A stretch of DNA of 64,000 bases from Distichodus sexfasciatus (GCA_032718565.1 JAVGVS010000096.1:1468398-1532397); one strand, 5' to 3'; shown: positions 52,101 to 56,485, counted from the first letter of the stretch. Translations and numbers: made by a program. The notes: generated from the sequence alone by a model not told the origin.

Positions 52101-53987
52101 TAATCTTCAGATTTGTTTGTATAATCTCTTATTTAATCACATGTACGATAATCATACCGTACCGCCATGATTGTAATCAGAATCAATGAAACTTTTGATT
52201 GTAGCCATAACATTGCTATAAAACATGTAATCTATCCTCACGGATCTAATTTATTTTACCTGGCCTCTACTTTTGTGTGACAATAAGTTCCAAAGTTAGC
52301 AGCGGCTGTTCTACTTTGATATTTAAATAAAGCAATTGGGCTTGTGGAGCATGTCCCATGATGCTCTCTGTCTTGTCAGAACTATTTAAAGAGCTAACAC
52401 ACATCCTTGCAAAAATGAGTTCCTTCTAATCTGCCCTCCAAGCTGCTTCATGTAAATCCTTGAAGATTAACTTTGGTAGCATTTTGGTGGGGGTTACTTG
52501 GGGGAAATGTTTTCACAAGGGATGGACGACTGGTGCTATGGTGATCTGGGACTGTCTTACATGCGTGTTTTTTTTGTCTTTGCTTTTTGATGAATCATTG
52601 TTGAGTTGCTGAGTCATTGCATGGCTTTTCCTGTGTCAATACTCCATTTTGATTACCTCAGTCAAAATGAACGGTTGAACTGGCGTGCTCTTCCATGGCT
52701 GTTCTGTTCTTTTTACCTGTTCTGTTTATGTGTCATCAGTTCAGCGTAGCAACTGGGCTGTCCCATTATTTATAGCAAAGTCCTTCACACTACCCGGCAG
52801 GTTATCTGGTAGGAGTCGTCACCCAGAGGTGTTCAGATTGGCTGGGGAACTTTCAGTCTTTCAGTAAAGAAACCGCAGACTTTATGTAATCTGAATGTTC
52901 TATATATTTAACAAAGGGTTCTGTTATAATCTGTGTATTATTTGTTCATTCATTTTTTAAATTTAAACTAAAACATTTTTTCAATACTCATTTCCAAAAT
53001 GAACCAAACTAATTTCGAGCTGTTTTCCATTTTTATAATTTTTATCAAACACAAGTGGCATGTCCCATAAGTGATTGTTAGACTCAGAAGACTGTTCAAA
53101 ATAAAAAGCATGAAAATCCCAGATGAAGAAGTTTAGATACCATAGCTGGATTAAAGAACTTGCCAGACCTGGTGAGGGCGCTGTTTGAGGCTGGAAAAAC
53201 ACGTCAAAATTTCCATTGCACTGCAGTGATTAGCGATTATTTGCCATTTACATTTACAGGATTTAGCAGACGCTTTCATCCATAGTGACTTGGAGCAATT
53301 TGGGGTTAAGGGTCTTGCTCAGGGACCCAATTGCTCAGGCACACAGTGCACCACAATAAAATGTGACCTTTGCATTTGACCCATCTGTGAAGGAGCAGTG
53401 GGCAGCTTTTTGGCAGCGCCCAGGGACTGTACCTTGCTCATCAATACCTCAGTTGTACGAGTACCTTTACCAGTTCGGCGACCTTCCGATCACAGGGCCA
53501 ACTCCCTAACCGTTACACTACCAACTGCCCCCCAGATTAGCTGTCCTCACGTGCTCAGAAATGTCAGTCAGAAAAAACTAATTGTAATGTGATTGGGAGT
53601 TTTACATTTTTCCCCATTTTTAGTGCAAGATGGGAACTTTGGAAAATGGCTTTTTAATTTTTGCTTTTAATTTGAAAAATGAATGAACAAATGACACTGA
53701 TTCTTTATGCTCACGCTCTTCCCTTTGTCACTATAGTGCAGTGTTTATTGTGGCGATATCGACTATTTATTTGCTTCTTCTTCTGTCTGAATATTTTGAT
53801 TGCCTTGTATTTATCATGTGTACATACCATTTTATAATGTTCAGTGCATTTTTTAAAAAAAATATAGGATTAGTTGTAGCATGATGTGCTTAGTTGTAAT
53901 GTGACCTGCCTCTGTCCCGCAGATGTGGAAGTGTTGCAAGAACGCAGAAAGTCAAAATGCAGATCGGGAGAGCAGCAAAGCTCCTAA
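5151..53987 (+). CDS. ccdc88a: ccdc88a (Girdin/GIV), 5'-incomplete spliced gene
   Basis: Large cytoplasmic scaffold that links receptors and G proteins to actin and polarity. The family binds microtubules through an N-terminal Hook domain, dimerises through a long coiled coil, and activates Galpha-i/s through a C-terminal GBA motif. The exons listed separately join in consistent phase with GT-AG introns. Without cassette exons they give about 1,752 codons ending GEQQSS, or about 1,889 ending YGCV. About 55 N-terminal codons (start of the Hook domain) lie outside the window; human Girdin has 1,871 residues. The GBA motif [19 protein letters not shown], the [21 protein letters not shown] block and the EQQSS end identify Girdin. 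Daple resembles it upstream but has a different GBA sequence. The neighbouring prorsd1 gene fits the human CCDC88A locus. Fish may carry two copies, and which one this is cannot be decided here. Confidence 0.96.
6505..6965 (+). repeat. Dispersed repeat, copy 1
   Basis: Clearly similar over its whole length to the reverse complement of 59,640-60,079. Shared blocks include cagatatacagagacgagac, the segment around ctatatccagtct, and cagtgatatacac-like ends. It has no coding capacity and I cannot name the family. The Harbinger element begins about 110 bp further on. Confidence 0.7.
7308..7672 (+). pseudogene. HARBI1-like transposase remnant
   Basis: An ATG at 7,308 opens a frame that reads [20 protein letters not shown] and continues [15 protein letters not shown], then hits a stop after about 44 codons. 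Downstream, in broken frames, comes [20 protein letters not shown] followed by [13 protein letters not shown]. Both are typical of the N-terminal half of HARBI1-type DDE transposases in fish. The catalytic core is missing, replaced by nested repeats. Confidence 0.8.
7695..7865. repeat. hAT-type terminal fragment nested in the Harbinger element
   Basis: Rich in the words acttaagt, aaagtac and tcaaatttttacttaagtta, which also occur at the ends of the hAT element at 60,080-63,739. It interrupts the Harbinger transposase relic. No target duplication was identified. Confidence 0.55.
8275..8930. repeat. Dispersed repeat interrupted by a palindromic MITE
   Basis: The flanks 8,275-8,375 (tgttcaccattgcaatttct, ctctgtgagggaaaaggtgc) and 8,883-8,920 (taggtgctg, gtgctatcctcag) together match the reverse complement of 63,745-63,880. 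In that second copy the two parts are contiguous, which shows that the intervening MITE was inserted here. Confidence 0.65.
8385..8885. mobile_element. Palindromic MITE
   Basis: The left end agagtgttttcacacttggt pairs with the right end, whose reverse complement reads aagggtgttcacatatagtc. The interior is made of repeated gaac(c/t)gagt(t/c) and gaaccaaac words in both orientations. Long open frames here come from this repetition and are not genes. Confidence 0.65.
8890..9240 (-). pseudogene. Possible Harbinger Myb-like second ORF relic
   Basis: On the - strand a frame reads [20 protein letters not shown] with stops nearby. It resembles the Pro/Ser-rich C-terminal part of the Myb/SANT-like accessory protein that Harbinger elements encode opposite the transposase. 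Its position and orientation inside the element fit, but similarity is short and the frame is broken. Confidence 0.4.
9755..10160. repeat. Fish repeat with accctaacc core plus (CA)n and (TA)n
   Basis: Contains gtgaggacctccattgactt, an accctaacc-like core, a second gaggac/gtcctcac block, then (CA)n at about 10,052-10,072 and a long (TA)n at about 10,085-10,138. The mirrored gaggac and gtcctcac words suggest a degenerate DNA element. Confidence 0.55.
12423..12595 (-). repeat. tRNA-headed SINE (type B), shortened
   Basis: The reverse complement carries a tRNA-like box-B region (ggttcaagtcccgg-like) and the tail words ttgtggtacactgtgtact and cacaatgacaaataatc shared with copies at 48,010, 53,240 and 55,568. 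The middle is deleted. Confidence 0.65.
16702..16711. promoter_or_regulatory. NRF1-like palindrome in an intronic GC-rich patch
   Basis: GCGCATGCGC matches the NRF1 consensus. It lies in a CpG-rich stretch (about 16,560-16,800) inside a ccdc88a intron. A gtaagt follows at about 16,815. It could mark an intronic promoter, or it could be a chance site beside a repeat. Confidence 0.35.
16787..17012. mobile_element. Fold-back (long inverted repeat) element
   Basis: The left arm (gtctggctgtagacctcctc, ctgtgggtaagtctcctctg, agggaaaggaaatgac) is matched in reverse complement by the right arm ending at about 17,012, with few mismatches over roughly 75 bp. The spacer of about 70 bp contains a ggttagggttagg run and cccgccccttccgttacgtc. 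It looks like a MITE, with no coding capacity. Exact ends and target duplication are unclear. Confidence 0.65.
17107..17280 (+). repeat. tRNA-headed SINE (type B), partial
   Basis: Starts ggggcagttggtaaagtaat and continues with ggttagggagttcaaccca, agatcagaaggttgcc and accggtaaaggtaccact, the head and early body of the type-B SINE. The usual tail is absent. Confidence 0.6.
17901..17970 (+). CDS. ccdc88a: ccdc88a exon, Hook domain
   Basis: Encodes [18 protein letters not shown], then RTPLT. The acceptor is ctgttcccag, the donor gtaggt. The exon ends one base into a glutamate codon, which the next exon completes. Confidence 0.95.
17971..21726 (+). other. ccdc88a intron
   Basis: Contains one type-A SINE (18,375-18,562) and CT-rich tracts near 18,040 and 19,320. 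A GC-rich block at about 21,390-21,610, just upstream of the next exon, may be conserved regulatory DNA, but I recognise nothing specific. No gene seen. Confidence 0.7.
18375..18562 (+). repeat. tRNA-headed SINE (type A)
   Basis: The head ggtggtggtttagtggcttg and a box-B-like gggtttgaatcc are followed by a body with ccatcactgagcaag. The tail is ctggataaatgctaactgctg then taaatgta. Shares its tail with copies at 23,336 and 36,337. Confidence 0.7.
21727..21785 (+). CDS. ccdc88a: ccdc88a exon, Hook domain
   Basis: Encodes [20 protein letters not shown], the leucine-rich Hook helix. Acceptor ttgttttcag, donor gtgaga. Enters in phase 1 and leaves in phase 0. Confidence 0.96.
22630..22713 (+). CDS. 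ccdc88a: ccdc88a exon, Hook domain
   Basis: 28 codons beginning [18 protein letters not shown] and ending AAIASHIQE. Acceptor ttcgttgcag, donor gtaaga. Phase 0 at both ends. Confidence 0.96.
23106..23246 (+). CDS. ccdc88a: ccdc88a exon, end of Hook domain
   Basis: 47 codons beginning [16 protein letters not shown] and ending [14 protein letters not shown]. Acceptor ccttcaaag, donor gtgtgt. Phase 0 at both ends. Confidence 0.95.
23336..23512 (+). repeat. tRNA-headed SINE (type A)
   Basis: The head tgtggtggtggtctagtggt is followed by the body ggggtccctgagcaagacct and the tail gtcgctctggataagagcat, then ctgctaaatgctgtaaatgt. The most complete type-A copy in the window. Confidence 0.8.
23669..24257. 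mobile_element. hAT-type MITE with 8-bp target duplication
   Basis: The left end taggtctgggcaatgta pairs with the right end, whose reverse complement is taaggctgggcgatatagc. It is flanked by gttggaac (23,661-23,668) and gttggtac (24,258-24,265), an 8-bp duplication with one mismatch. No coding capacity. Confidence 0.7.
25132..25301 (+). CDS. ccdc88a: ccdc88a exon, linker and start of coiled coil
   Basis: Starts [14 protein letters not shown], passes a Pro/Ser-rich stretch, then reads [20 protein letters not shown] followed by IRRLRQE. The second part is nearly identical to human Girdin. Acceptor gtgttttcag, donor gtgagt. Leaves in phase 2. Confidence 0.96.
25604..25790 (+). repeat. SINE head fragment and MITE fragment
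   Basis: 25,604-25,700 resembles a decayed type-B SINE head (ggggcaatggtagcctaaag, gttggtttaaatc). 25,717-25,790 (gtagcttttcaagctccaa, ttacatatgattaaaa) matches the left part of the MITE at 48,896. Confidence 0.55.
28630..28712 (+). repeat. tRNA-headed SINE (type B), internally deleted
   Basis: The head ggggcacttggtaatgtaac and gaaaggtcgccagttcaa joins directly to the tail gacaatgacaaataattat. Confidence 0.6.
28924..29005 (+). CDS. ccdc88a: ccdc88a exon, coiled coil
   Basis: Encodes [20 protein letters not shown] then VKRIQQE. The first base completes a leucine codon from the previous exon. Acceptor tttttttttccag, donor gtagac. Confidence 0.94.
29514..29672 (+). CDS. ccdc88a: ccdc88a exon, coiled coil
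   Basis: 53 codons beginning [20 protein letters not shown] and ending [14 protein letters not shown]. The acceptor is a TAG at the end of a GT-rich run, without a normal pyrimidine tract. A second AG (CAG) 9 bp further in would remove only NLQ. I chose the first site because human Girdin has four residues between the preceding QQE and LSDARS. Confidence 0.93.
30066..30212 (+). CDS. ccdc88a: ccdc88a exon, coiled coil
   Basis: 49 codons beginning [20 protein letters not shown] and ending [14 protein letters not shown]. Acceptor gatgcacag, donor gtataa. Phase 0 at both ends. Confidence 0.95.
30482..30629 (+). CDS. ccdc88a: ccdc88a exon, coiled coil
   Basis: Begins [20 protein letters not shown] and contains [20 protein letters not shown]. 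Acceptor gcatctcag, donor gtaggt. Leaves in phase 1. Confidence 0.95.
31120..31298 (+). repeat. tRNA-headed SINE (type B), body and tail
   Basis: The body ggtaccatgcccatgcaggc and gctgcccactactcctt is followed by the tail cacatttcattgtggtgcac and gtcacaatgtcaaatgatc. The head is lost. It ends only 28 bp before the next ccdc88a exon, so it occupies the branch-point region of that intron. Confidence 0.7.
31327..31499 (+). CDS. ccdc88a: ccdc88a exon, coiled coil
   Basis: Encodes [20 protein letters not shown], then [17 protein letters not shown], ending [14 protein letters not shown]. Acceptor tatctgcag, donor gtcaga. The first two bases complete a valine codon. Confidence 0.95.
31500..32497 (+). 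other. ccdc88a intron
   Basis: Contains an aggctgaacaatatatc-like MITE end near 31,870 and a (CA)n run at about 32,164-32,194. No gene seen. The open frames here run into the next exon without a start of their own. Confidence 0.7.
32498..32635 (+). CDS. ccdc88a: ccdc88a exon, coiled coil
   Basis: 46 codons beginning [20 protein letters not shown] and ending [13 protein letters not shown]. Acceptor gtctgcgcag, donor gtgtgt. Phase 0 at both ends. Confidence 0.95.
32837..33907 (+). CDS. ccdc88a: ccdc88a large coiled-coil exon
   Basis: 357 codons in one exon, beginning [20 protein letters not shown] and ending [10 protein letters not shown]. It is a continuous Glu/Lys/Leu-rich coiled coil in which the motif L-E-x-E-N recurs about eleven times, usually 25-35 residues apart. 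This is the core parallel dimerisation rod of Girdin. Acceptor ttggtgcag, donor gtatgc. Phase 0 at both ends. Local GC content is well above that of the introns. Confidence 0.97.
33908..34960 (+). other. ccdc88a intron
   Basis: No gene. A segment ending tcgcccagctct near 34,690 resembles a MITE end, but no partner end was confirmed. Confidence 0.65.
34961..35088 (+). CDS. ccdc88a: ccdc88a exon, coiled coil
   Basis: Begins [20 protein letters not shown] and ends [13 protein letters not shown]. Acceptor tgtgatgcag, donor gtacgt. Leaves in phase 2. Confidence 0.95.
35452..35590 (+). CDS. ccdc88a: ccdc88a exon, coiled coil
   Basis: Reads [20 protein letters not shown], then [20 protein letters not shown], ending RQELKT. 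Acceptor tatctttcag, donor gtaaga. Confidence 0.96.
35750..35926 (+). CDS. ccdc88a: ccdc88a exon, coiled coil
   Basis: 59 codons beginning [20 protein letters not shown] and ending [14 protein letters not shown]. Acceptor accccgtcag, donor gtaagt. Phase 0 at both ends. Confidence 0.96.
35927..36760 (+). other. ccdc88a intron with SINE
   Basis: Holds an open segment with splice-like edges (36,240-36,329) that does not fit the reading phase, and a type-A SINE on the - strand. Confidence 0.6.
36337..36545 (-). repeat. tRNA-headed SINE (type A), reverse orientation
   Basis: The reverse complement starts with a tRNA-like head (ggtggtctagtgctaggatg, tcatgggttgaaatcc) and ends with the shared tail (ttgctctgaataagagcacc, tgctaaataatgtag). 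Confidence 0.75.
36761..36922 (+). CDS. ccdc88a: ccdc88a exon, coiled coil
   Basis: 54 codons beginning [20 protein letters not shown] and ending [11 protein letters not shown]. Acceptor tgttcccag, donor gtctta. Follows directly on ...EVERN as in human Girdin. Confidence 0.96.
37650..37927 (+). CDS. ccdc88a: ccdc88a exon, coiled coil
   Basis: Begins [20 protein letters not shown] and ends [15 protein letters not shown]. Acceptor ctctgcgcag, donor gtaagg. Leaves in phase 2. Confidence 0.96.
38234..38377 (+). CDS. ccdc88a: ccdc88a exon, coiled coil
   Basis: Encodes [20 protein letters not shown] and continues to [11 protein letters not shown]. Acceptor gcatctacag, donor gtgagt. Confidence 0.95.
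38621..38807 (+). CDS. ccdc88a: ccdc88a exon, coiled coil
   Basis: Reads [20 protein letters not shown] and ends [19 protein letters not shown], nearly identical to mammalian Girdin. Acceptor tcccttcaag, donor gtcagc. Confidence 0.96.
38808..39807 (+). other. ccdc88a intron
   Basis: 1-kb intron. No gene or clear repeat recognised. Confidence 0.7.
39808..39953 (+). CDS. ccdc88a: ccdc88a exon, end of coiled coil
   Basis: Encodes [20 protein letters not shown], then [20 protein letters not shown], ending FHVEQRQY. Acceptor tctttgtag, donor gtatga. Leaves in phase 2. Confidence 0.96.
40189..40281 (+). CDS. ccdc88a: ccdc88a exon, end of coiled coil
   Basis: Encodes [20 protein letters not shown] then [10 protein letters not shown]. 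Acceptor ttgttccag, donor gtttgt. Confidence 0.95.
40406..40611 (+). CDS. ccdc88a: ccdc88a exon, basic membrane-binding segment
   Basis: Encodes [20 protein letters not shown], then a Ser-rich stretch [11 protein letters not shown] and [20 protein letters not shown]. The basic cluster matches the phosphoinositide-binding region that precedes the Girdin C-terminal domain. Acceptor atttgcacag, donor gtgagt. Leaves in phase 1. Confidence 0.95.
41075..41854. mobile_element. Non-autonomous hAT element with perfect 8-bp target duplication
   Basis: The left end cagtgatgggaataacggcg pairs with a right end whose reverse complement starts cagtgttgggcacattactt. It is flanked on both sides by ttccttcc (41,067-41,074 and 41,855-41,862). 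No transposase. Confidence 0.9.
41913..42066. mobile_element. Short palindromic MITE
   Basis: gggttgggcggtat at the left is mirrored by ataccgccccaatcct at the right. Confidence 0.6.
42321..42362 (+). CDS. ccdc88a: ccdc88a possible 14-codon cassette exon
   Basis: Preceded by a very long pyrimidine tract and the acceptor gtgcaaaaag, and followed by the donor gtatgc. Length 42 bp, phase 1 in and out, so it can be included or skipped without a frame change. It would read [14 protein letters not shown] do not recognise this peptide from other species, so the exon rests on splice signals and phase alone. Confidence 0.45.
43214..43291 (+). CDS. ccdc88a: ccdc88a 26-codon basic cassette exon
   Basis: Encodes [20 protein letters not shown] then YRRSM, with acceptor gcgggacag and donor gtaaga. 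It is 78 bp long, phase 1 in and out. A closely similar insert precedes SMNDL in known CCDC88-family isoforms as I recall them. It adds a strongly basic patch just after the membrane-binding segment. Confidence 0.8.
43574..43920. mobile_element. hAT-type MITE
   Basis: tagggatgcgtgatacagg at the left is mirrored by ttattgtgcatctctaata at the right, with gccgatatc-like words inside. No coding capacity. Confidence 0.6.
44871..45116 (+). CDS. ccdc88a: ccdc88a exon with tandem acceptors
   Basis: Core sequence [20 protein letters not shown] and continuing to [20 protein letters not shown]. Two acceptors are available: tttcttgcag before 44,871 and ccatctcag before 44,904. They are 33 bp apart, in the same phase, so the first adds [11 protein letters not shown]. 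The second matches human Girdin (SST-MNDL). Donor gtagag, phase 1. Confidence 0.92.
45117..45766 (+). other. ccdc88a intron
   Basis: 650-bp intron. No gene or repeat recognised. Confidence 0.7.
45767..45832 (+). CDS. ccdc88a: ccdc88a exon
   Basis: Encodes [16 protein letters not shown], then GGVRAQ if the second donor is used. Acceptor ctcctgtag. Two in-phase donors lie 18 bp apart: gtggag after 45,814 and gtgagg after 45,832. I prefer the latter, which is closer to consensus. It matches the human segment around TTSFEDISPQG. Confidence 0.85.
45833..48608 (+). other. ccdc88a intron
   Basis: Contains a type-B SINE (48,010-48,246). In human Girdin about 30 more residues (Ser/Asn-rich) separate the two flanking exons; I found no exon for them here. 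No other gene. Confidence 0.65.
48010..48246 (-). repeat. tRNA-headed SINE (type B), reverse orientation
   Basis: The reverse complement begins ggggcagttgatagcataac, has a box-B-like ggttcgaatcccagg, and ends cacaatgacaaataatatt. One of the most complete type-B copies in the window. Confidence 0.8.
48609..48868 (+). CDS. ccdc88a: ccdc88a exon with GBA (Galpha-activating) motif
   Basis: Encodes [20 protein letters not shown], a Ser/Gln-rich stretch, then the GBA motif [19 protein letters not shown] (48,797-48,853), ending VDLTE. In human Girdin the Phe of this motif (here the codon at 48,839) is essential for Galpha-i binding and nucleotide exchange, and it is present. The KTGSPGSEV start separates Girdin from Daple. 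Acceptor ctctctcag, donor gtgaca. Leaves in phase 0. Confidence 0.96.
49262..50582 (+). mobile_element. Tc1/mariner element with long inverted repeats (IR/DR type)
   Basis: Ends cagtcccaatcaaaagttta and, mirrored, cagtctcgatcaaaagttta, each flanked by TA. The inverted repeats extend about 210 bp, and an inner copy of gatcaaaagtttaggacca sits near 49,456 and again near 50,380, giving the IR/DR layout. Confidence 0.9.
49663..50313 (+). pseudogene. Tc1 transposase, N-terminally deleted
   Basis: Open frame of 216 codons covering the DDE catalytic domain: [14 protein letters not shown] with the first Asp, [13 protein letters not shown] with the second, and [14 protein letters not shown] with the third acidic residue 34 or so residues later. 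The N-terminal paired-like DNA-binding region is missing: between the inverted repeat and this frame there are only fragments in other frames ([24 protein letters not shown]). It is unlikely to be active. Confidence 0.85.
50905..51825 (+). CDS. ccdc88a: ccdc88a penultimate or alternative terminal exon with PDZ-ligand end
   Basis: Begins [14 protein letters not shown] and contains [20 protein letters not shown] then HDLLSKDSR, all Girdin-like. At 51,350 a strong donor (ccca|gtgagt) cuts the exon in phase 1 and joins to 53,923. If it is not used, the frame stays open through a Pro-rich stretch (51,360-51,450), the segment [20 protein letters not shown] and a Ser-rich tail, and stops at 51,823 after SLWYEYGCV. 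The last residues match the Daple PDZ ligand, including its two tyrosines. AATAAA follows about 500 bp later. Acceptor cccctccag. Confidence 0.93.
   Translation, partial: SGSQENLESSRPSGVTEPVQKERSKGRGILRSASGKATFSESSSTRAGGPGRPSLRKAESTRVKGSNPPRQGLTSQGKAMSVSERLDASAPSSSSSSAGLPRASSVISTAEGTTRRTSIHDLLSKDSRQPVSVDPSPSLSKPRAQPVPSEYPGSPCPPPPPHPNAPPQPSAPTTPLPKSASMPCTGHVPSVEDPELSSLQDFLGPSFTVDSIFLDSIFSEPVFAGGARNQAILSLNTSLVSNISGPPLKLRESKSSQGQPNGQNDSPPETRIGGRDGDSSHTAASNQSAPLSSEDSQSLWYEYGCV
52326..52331 (+). terminator. ccdc88a: Probable polyadenylation signal of the YGCV form
   Basis: AATAAA about 500 bp after the stop codon at 51,823, followed by the GT-rich ttgggcttgtggagcatgtc. No closer canonical signal was noticed. 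Confidence 0.6.
53240..53535 (-). repeat. tRNA-headed SINE combining type-B head and type-A tail
   Basis: The reverse complement starts ggggggcagttggtagtgta, runs through the type-B body (cattttattgtggtgcactg) and ends with the type-A tail (ggtccctgagcaagaccctt, agcgtctgctaaatcctgta). It shows that the two types share a 3' end. Confidence 0.75.
53923..53987 (+). CDS. ccdc88a: ccdc88a distal terminal exon (Girdin-type C-terminus)
   Basis: Acceptor gtcccgcag. With the last base of the 51,349 donor site it reads [13 protein letters not shown] then RSGEQQSS and a stop at 53,985. Human Girdin ends NVDKVQESRNSKSRSREQQS plus S, so this is the orthologous terminal exon. The phase fits exactly. Confidence 0.93.
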
Positions 53988-55330
53988 GCAATAGCCGCAG
54001 GGCTAGCGTTTCACAAGCCGAAGGGGTGAGTGTCCGCCCTGTCTGCCTTGTGGGGGGGATGGGATGGGAGGTCACTGTTGTAAGACTGAACGGACCAACA
54101 GATGTCTGGGCTACAAGCGCTTGCCTCTGAGCTGTTCTGCGGTGAGCGTGGAGGCCATGTTGGACAACAGGTTTTGGCCTGCATGGTTCACTCTGGGGTC
54201 GATTGTTTTGTTTCTTTTTTTGCCCTAGCTCTGCTTCACTCAATGAAGAAACCCCACCAAAAAAACCCTTGTCCACAGCACCCTCCCCCACCTTCTCCAG
54301 GGAAGTCTGAATGTTCCCCTATGCCCCGTGCTAAGGGAATGGGTGTAGTTGAGGTCCTCCAGACATAGCTTCATTACTGCATGGTGGTAGAGTCCCGTGG
54401 CTGGAACCCACCCCCTCTTGCTTATCCAGCGCATGCTGGTTTCCCTTTATTCCATATATTTATCTGTATGGCTCTCTCTTTCTCTGTCTGTCTTCTATTT
54501 CACCTTTTCTGCCTGTGACCTCATTTCTCTGCCCTGCTTTCTCTGATCTTCCCTGTCCAATGCCACCTCAGAGAGAAAAGTGACCTTCGACCTGACAGTC
54601 TGAAGCTTTTTAAAACACATTTTGGGATGGTCTACATTGAGAACAGATTGTATGACACAAAAAAAAAACAATATCGAGGACCCTGTATTTTAAGAAAAAA
54701 AAACGTTTTCCTTGAATCAAGGAAGTGAGACTTTTGTAAAGAAAGAAAAATCAATCGTCTTTTTCCAGACAATTTTTTCGACCTACTACACTTCTGTGAT
54801 ACGGCATAATAGAACTTGAGCAGCTGCTTACCATTTGGTGCCACCGTCTGCTCGAGGGCTGCAGTGGGAGCCTCTTTTATACCAGACCCTGTACATCACG
54901 GACGCTCTGCACGACTCCCAAGCAGCCGGACGCTCTTTGTCTCATGAGCATGTATGTATACATGATGTGGAATTTCCCCATGTGATCAAATGGACCTCGT
55001 ACAAGCGATGTGTTCAAAGCAACATGAACCACTGCATTCTGCATGGAACAAAATCCATCAACACGCTCCCCCCTCCTTTTTCACCTATTTAAGAGGACAG
55101 AAATATGAGATTTCCTCAAAACAAAGAAGAAAAAAAGACTAAGGATACTACTTAGTTTTGTCACACGTGTGCCAAAAAAACGTGTGACAGGTGACATGCG
55201 TTTGGCAAGGTTGAGGTATATGAGTGTGAATGAATTTGAGTGTGTGAGTGAGTGAATCTGTCACTATTCAGACCTGGCATTTGCTTTCTTTTCCACTTTT
55301 ACATAAATGCAATCAATGTGATTAAACTGA
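53988..55330 (+). other. ccdc88a: Distal ccdc88a 3' UTR, possibly with an intron
   Basis: Untranslated region after the EQQSS stop. A donor-like ggg|gtgagt at 54,026 and a long pyrimidine tract ending ccacctcag at 54,571 suggest a 546-bp intron within the UTR. An ATTAAA at 55,321, followed by a GT-rich stretch, could be the polyadenylation signal. Confidence 0.45.
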
Positions 55331-55567
55331 CGTGCTTATGTCTCTTGTTTTGCATCATAATACCTCCCTTTACCTTCAGCAAAAAACTGATACAAATGAT
55401 TGGAAATGCAGTCAGATTTTGTTGAATAATCTACCCACAAGGCTTTTTCCTTTACATAAAATTTGATGTGACACATTTTTAAAGAATACACACAAAAGAT
55501 AAAATTCAGGAAGAAAAACTAAGATGGGAATACTAACTCTAATGATTAGTTCTGAATTTAAGTGATT

Positions 55568-55815
55568 ATATGTCATGGTGAACTCACCACAATACAGCAC
55601 ACAAAGCACCACAACCAAATGTGATCTCTGTACTTGACCCATCCATAAGGAGGCAGTGGGCAATTTTTTGCAGCACCCGGTGATGCAGGTGATTATGATG
55701 CAGTGCTTGGGGATGGTACCATGCTCAGTGGTACCTTTACTGGTCCGGGAGTTGAACCAGCGACCTTCTGATCACGGGACAAACTCCCTAACCTTTATAC
55801 TACCAAGTGCCCCAT
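55568..55815 (-). repeat. tRNA-headed SINE (type B), reverse orientation
   Basis: The reverse complement begins ggggcacttggtagtataaa, has cgctggttcaactcccgg and ends tgacatataatc. It lies between the two converging genes. Confidence 0.75.
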
Positions 55816-56056
55816 GTCCATCTTGAAACTTTTTGCTTTACCTTACTAGCAGTATAACAGATAAGAAGAATGACTCTGAAGAAAAGCCAACTATTTTCCT
55901 TTTGTGTTGTAACAGGTTGAATTGTTTTTGTTTTTTTTTTCATTACAAACTTGTGTGAACACTGTATCCATACATTTTTTTTCCACAGTATGATGCACAT
56001 AACCACAACATGGCCTTCGAATTATTGCATTGAGCAGTAACCGAACACGTGTTAAT

Positions 56057-56485
56057 TTAATCAAAGCTGTGAAGAATTGGCTCGTGTCCAGTCTCTTTCA
56101 GAAACCTTGTCAGGTCGCCTGGTGTGAGTCCCATGGTGGCGCTGTTGGTCATGGGGTGGAAATACACTCTCTCATGACCTCCATCAACCAAGTCTCTGTC
56201 CAAGACAAATTTGATGCTCTGGTCCTTGTCGCAGAAGAGAGCCAGTGCTGTGGCACAACCTTGGCCCACCTTGAGCTTTTCCAACATGATAGCCTCGTCT
56301 GCAAAACGCAGGTTCCCACTGCCCAAACCCAGCTTCTTAGCCAGATTGTTGAGGTTGACCTCATGGTCGTGGCGTGCAGACACTAGCCACAGGCCCTTCT
56401 TCTTCTTGTCGTTTAAAAAGAGGTTTTTAGTCACAGCTCCACTAAGATGAGACACATGGGGCATCATCTCCTCCACTGTAAAAAC
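56057..56485 (-). CDS. prorsd1: prorsd1 exon 2, YbaK/ProX editing domain
   Basis: 142 codons plus stop, read on the - strand from 56,485. It begins VFTVEEMMPHVSHLSGAVTK and includes NLFLNDKKKKGLWLVSARHD, LNNLAKKLGLGSGNLRFADE and HPMTNSATMGLTPGD. These are hallmarks of the YbaK/ProX fold: the NLFL-[DN]-KKKK strand and the N-x(2)-TMGL active-site loop. Bacterial relatives hydrolyse mischarged alanyl-tRNA(Pro). Together with exon 1 the protein has 170 residues, the usual length for PRORSD1. The frame is intact. The acceptor on the - strand is ttcttaccag. It faces ccdc88a tail-to-tail. Confidence 0.95.
   Translation of the reverse strand, partial: VFTVEEMMPHVSHLSGAVTKNLFLNDKKKKGLWLVSARHDHEVNLNNLAKKLGLGSGNLRFADEAIMLEKLKVGQGCATALALFCDKDQSIKFVLDRDLVDGGHERVYFHPMTNSATMGLTPGDLTRFLKETGHEPILHSFD

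Larger units (their letters stand above)
51826..53922 (+). other. 3' UTR of the YGCV form, intron of the EQQSS form
   Basis: After the stop codon the sequence turns AT-rich. An AATAAA lies at 52,326-52,331. Further right is a SINE (53,240-53,535). No separate gene is seen. Confidence 0.65.

Noticed and set aside
54102..54368. Open frames on both strands after the distal stop codon.
   Set aside because: They overlap the 3' UTR or its intron and show low-complexity, non-conserved peptides.
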